Shown in pieces: positions 62,979-64,000 of a DNA stretch of 64,000 nt. The translations under genes and the position numbers were made by a program. The notes beneath the pieces were generated by a model. It was not told the DNA's origin and made no database searches. It worked only from the letters and a program-made list of their open reading frames with translations. Location: the NCBI GenBank assembly GCA_016716565.1, contig JADJWC010000001.1, positions 558,001 to 622,000 of the forward strand. The letters run 5' to 3'. Within the stretch, counting starts at the first letter, position 1. Each line of letters opens with the position of its first letter. The DNA comes from a bacterium (GTDB lineage Bacteria; Bacteroidota; Ignavibacteria; Ignavibacteriales; Ignavibacteriaceae).

Positions 62979-64000
62979 CTAATTCTTCCGAATGACAACG
63001 AATGTAATATCATCCTCCTGTTTTGCATTTCCTTTCCAGCGCTCGACTTCTGCTAACAGATGTTTTATTACATTATCAGCAGATGAATGTTCGATTGAAG
63101 CGAATATTTCTCTTGCAATGTGATAATCAAGAATTTCTTTTTTCTCATTGAACAATTCCGGAAAGCCATCTGACATAAGAAGTAATGTATCTCCTGAAGA
63201 GAGAGTTGTTTCTTTTTTAGGATAAGTGAAATCTGCCGGACCACCAAGCGGTATCGCCTGAAGTTTTACTTCTTCAACCTGATTGTTTTTAATTCTGTGA
63301 ATAAGTGCCGGCGGCATTCCCGCTGACGAGATAGTAACTTTTTCGTTTTCAATCTTTGCAACGAGCATTGCCATATAAATATTACCGAGACGCATATCTC
63401 TGATAATTGAATTGCTCTTATTCAAAAAGGTTACAACATCTGTCTGCGAATTTTCAGCGGTGAACAAACCTTTGATAGTTGCGACCATAGTTCCTGCTTT
63501 CATTCCGTGACCTGTTGCATCACCGACTGCAACAATAAGTCTTCCATTATTATCATACTTGAAATCATAATAATCACCGCCAACCTCTGAAGCAGTTTTC
63601 ATATAAACGGCAATTTCAAATCCCGGAACTTCAGGAACATTATTTGGCAGCATAGATAACTGAAGTTTCCGTGCTTCTTCAAGCTCTTTAGTTTTTCTTT
63701 GGTTATCAGCCTCAAGAAGTTTTCTTGCGAACTCTTCTTCTTTTGCTCTTCTTTCCTGCTCGATAGTTTTCTGTGAAAGATCTTTTACCTGAACTAATTG
63801 TTTTTCAAGATTCAGGTGAGTATCTGCCATTCTCTTTGCAAGATTGATTGAGACAGTAATGGCAAGAAAAACCAATCCATAAACATAAACCAGATAAATT
63901 CCGAAAAGCGGTTGAGTAATTACATCTGTAAGTATTAGTACCTGGTATCCGATTAATAAGATTGCCACAATAAAACCAACACCGATAAGCCAGCCCCAAC
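62979..64000 (-). CDS. SpoIIE/PP2C-type phosphatase, 5'-truncated by window edge
   Basis: The frame stays open to the window end (reading WGWLIGVGFIV before the internal GTG at 63968), so the start is to the right. The visible part has at least two transmembrane segments, a coiled coil (KTIEQERRAKEEEFARKLL), and a SpoIIE PP2C domain: KTASEVGGDYYDF, AVGDATGHGMKAG, SSAGMPPALI, LLLMSDGFPEL, DDITFVVIR. The metal-binding Asp residues are intact. Such phosphatases act on anti-anti-sigma STAS proteins; the partner is not in this window. Confidence 0.9.
   Translation of the reverse strand, partial: WGWLIGVGFIVAILLIGYQVLILTDVITQPLFGIYLVYVYGLVFLAITVSINLAKRMADTHLNLEKQLVQVKDLSQKTIEQERRAKEEEFARKLLEADNQRKTKELEEARKLQLSMLPNNVPEVPGFEIAVYMKTASEVGGDYYDFKYDNNGRLIVAVGDATGHGMKAGTMVATIKGLFTAENSQTDVVTFLNKSNSIIRDMRLGNIYMAMLVAKIENEKVTISSAGMPPALIHRIKNNQVEEVKLQAIPLGGPADFTYPKKETTLSSGDTLLLMSDGFPELFNEKKEILDYHIAREIFASIEHSSADNVIKHLLAEVERWKGNAKQEDDITFVVIRKN

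Overview
The window looks like a chromosomal segment from a Bacteroidota/Chlorobi-group bacterium, most likely an Ignavibacteria-type organism. Evidence: a short RpoD of the Bacteroidota type; seven secreted proteins ending in a type IX secretion (T9SS) sorting domain with the QNYPNPFNP signature, plus one decayed remnant; a PorV/PorQ-family barrel; a TonB-dependent receptor, DUF5686 and Omp28-family proteins; and low-GC intergenic DNA seeded with short palindromic repeats. No rRNA, tRNA, CRISPR array, prophage or intact insertion sequence was seen. Both ends cut through genes: a TraB-family protein on the left and a SpoIIE-type phosphatase on the right.

Layout. 1-7.7 kb: TraB-like protein, rpoD, an RsbRD-like sensor domain with a beta-CASP nuclease, a class IV aminotransferase coupled to family B DNA polymerase II, and a YjbR protein. 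7.8-17.8 kb: a secreted-protein block with an H-type lectin, an Omp28 lipoprotein, a TrmB-family regulator, two large T9SS cargo proteins with CxxC thioredoxin-like domains, a small T9SS cargo protein, a TlpA-like thioredoxin and a DUF6029-like barrel. It reads as an extracytoplasmic thiol-redox module. 18.1-26.1 kb: TonB-dependent receptor, 1258-residue secreted protein and PorV-like barrel in one apparent operon. 26.2-34.6 kb: beta-propeller protein, MATE-like exporter, haem-binding DUF3365 lipoprotein and three tandem M28 peptidases, two of which share a nearly identical 643-bp 3' segment. 34.9-39.9 kb: housekeeping and lipoprotein genes including serC-DUF1015.

39.9-47.2 kb is an accessory or defence island: a tripartite HipBST toxin-antitoxin operon with three operator-like palindromes exactly 71 bp apart, a frameshifted gene of unknown function, a restriction-modification pair (both genes frameshifted), and an HD-domain phosphohydrolase overlapping a YwgA/Panacea-like protein. 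The last pair is the best candidate here for a little-described system. 47.4-64 kb returns to core genes: valS (carrying an in-frame palindromic-repeat insertion), DinB, a C1 peptidase, an FG-GAP T9SS protein, matrixin, an ATP-cone nucleoside kinase, osmC, a frameshifted NRDE gene, a HAD hydrolase, DUF5686, an RRM protein and a SpoIIE phosphatase.

Five genes carry single-base frame breaks, three of them at runs of five A. This raises the possibility of homopolymer errors in a draft assembly, so the broken genes may be intact in the organism.
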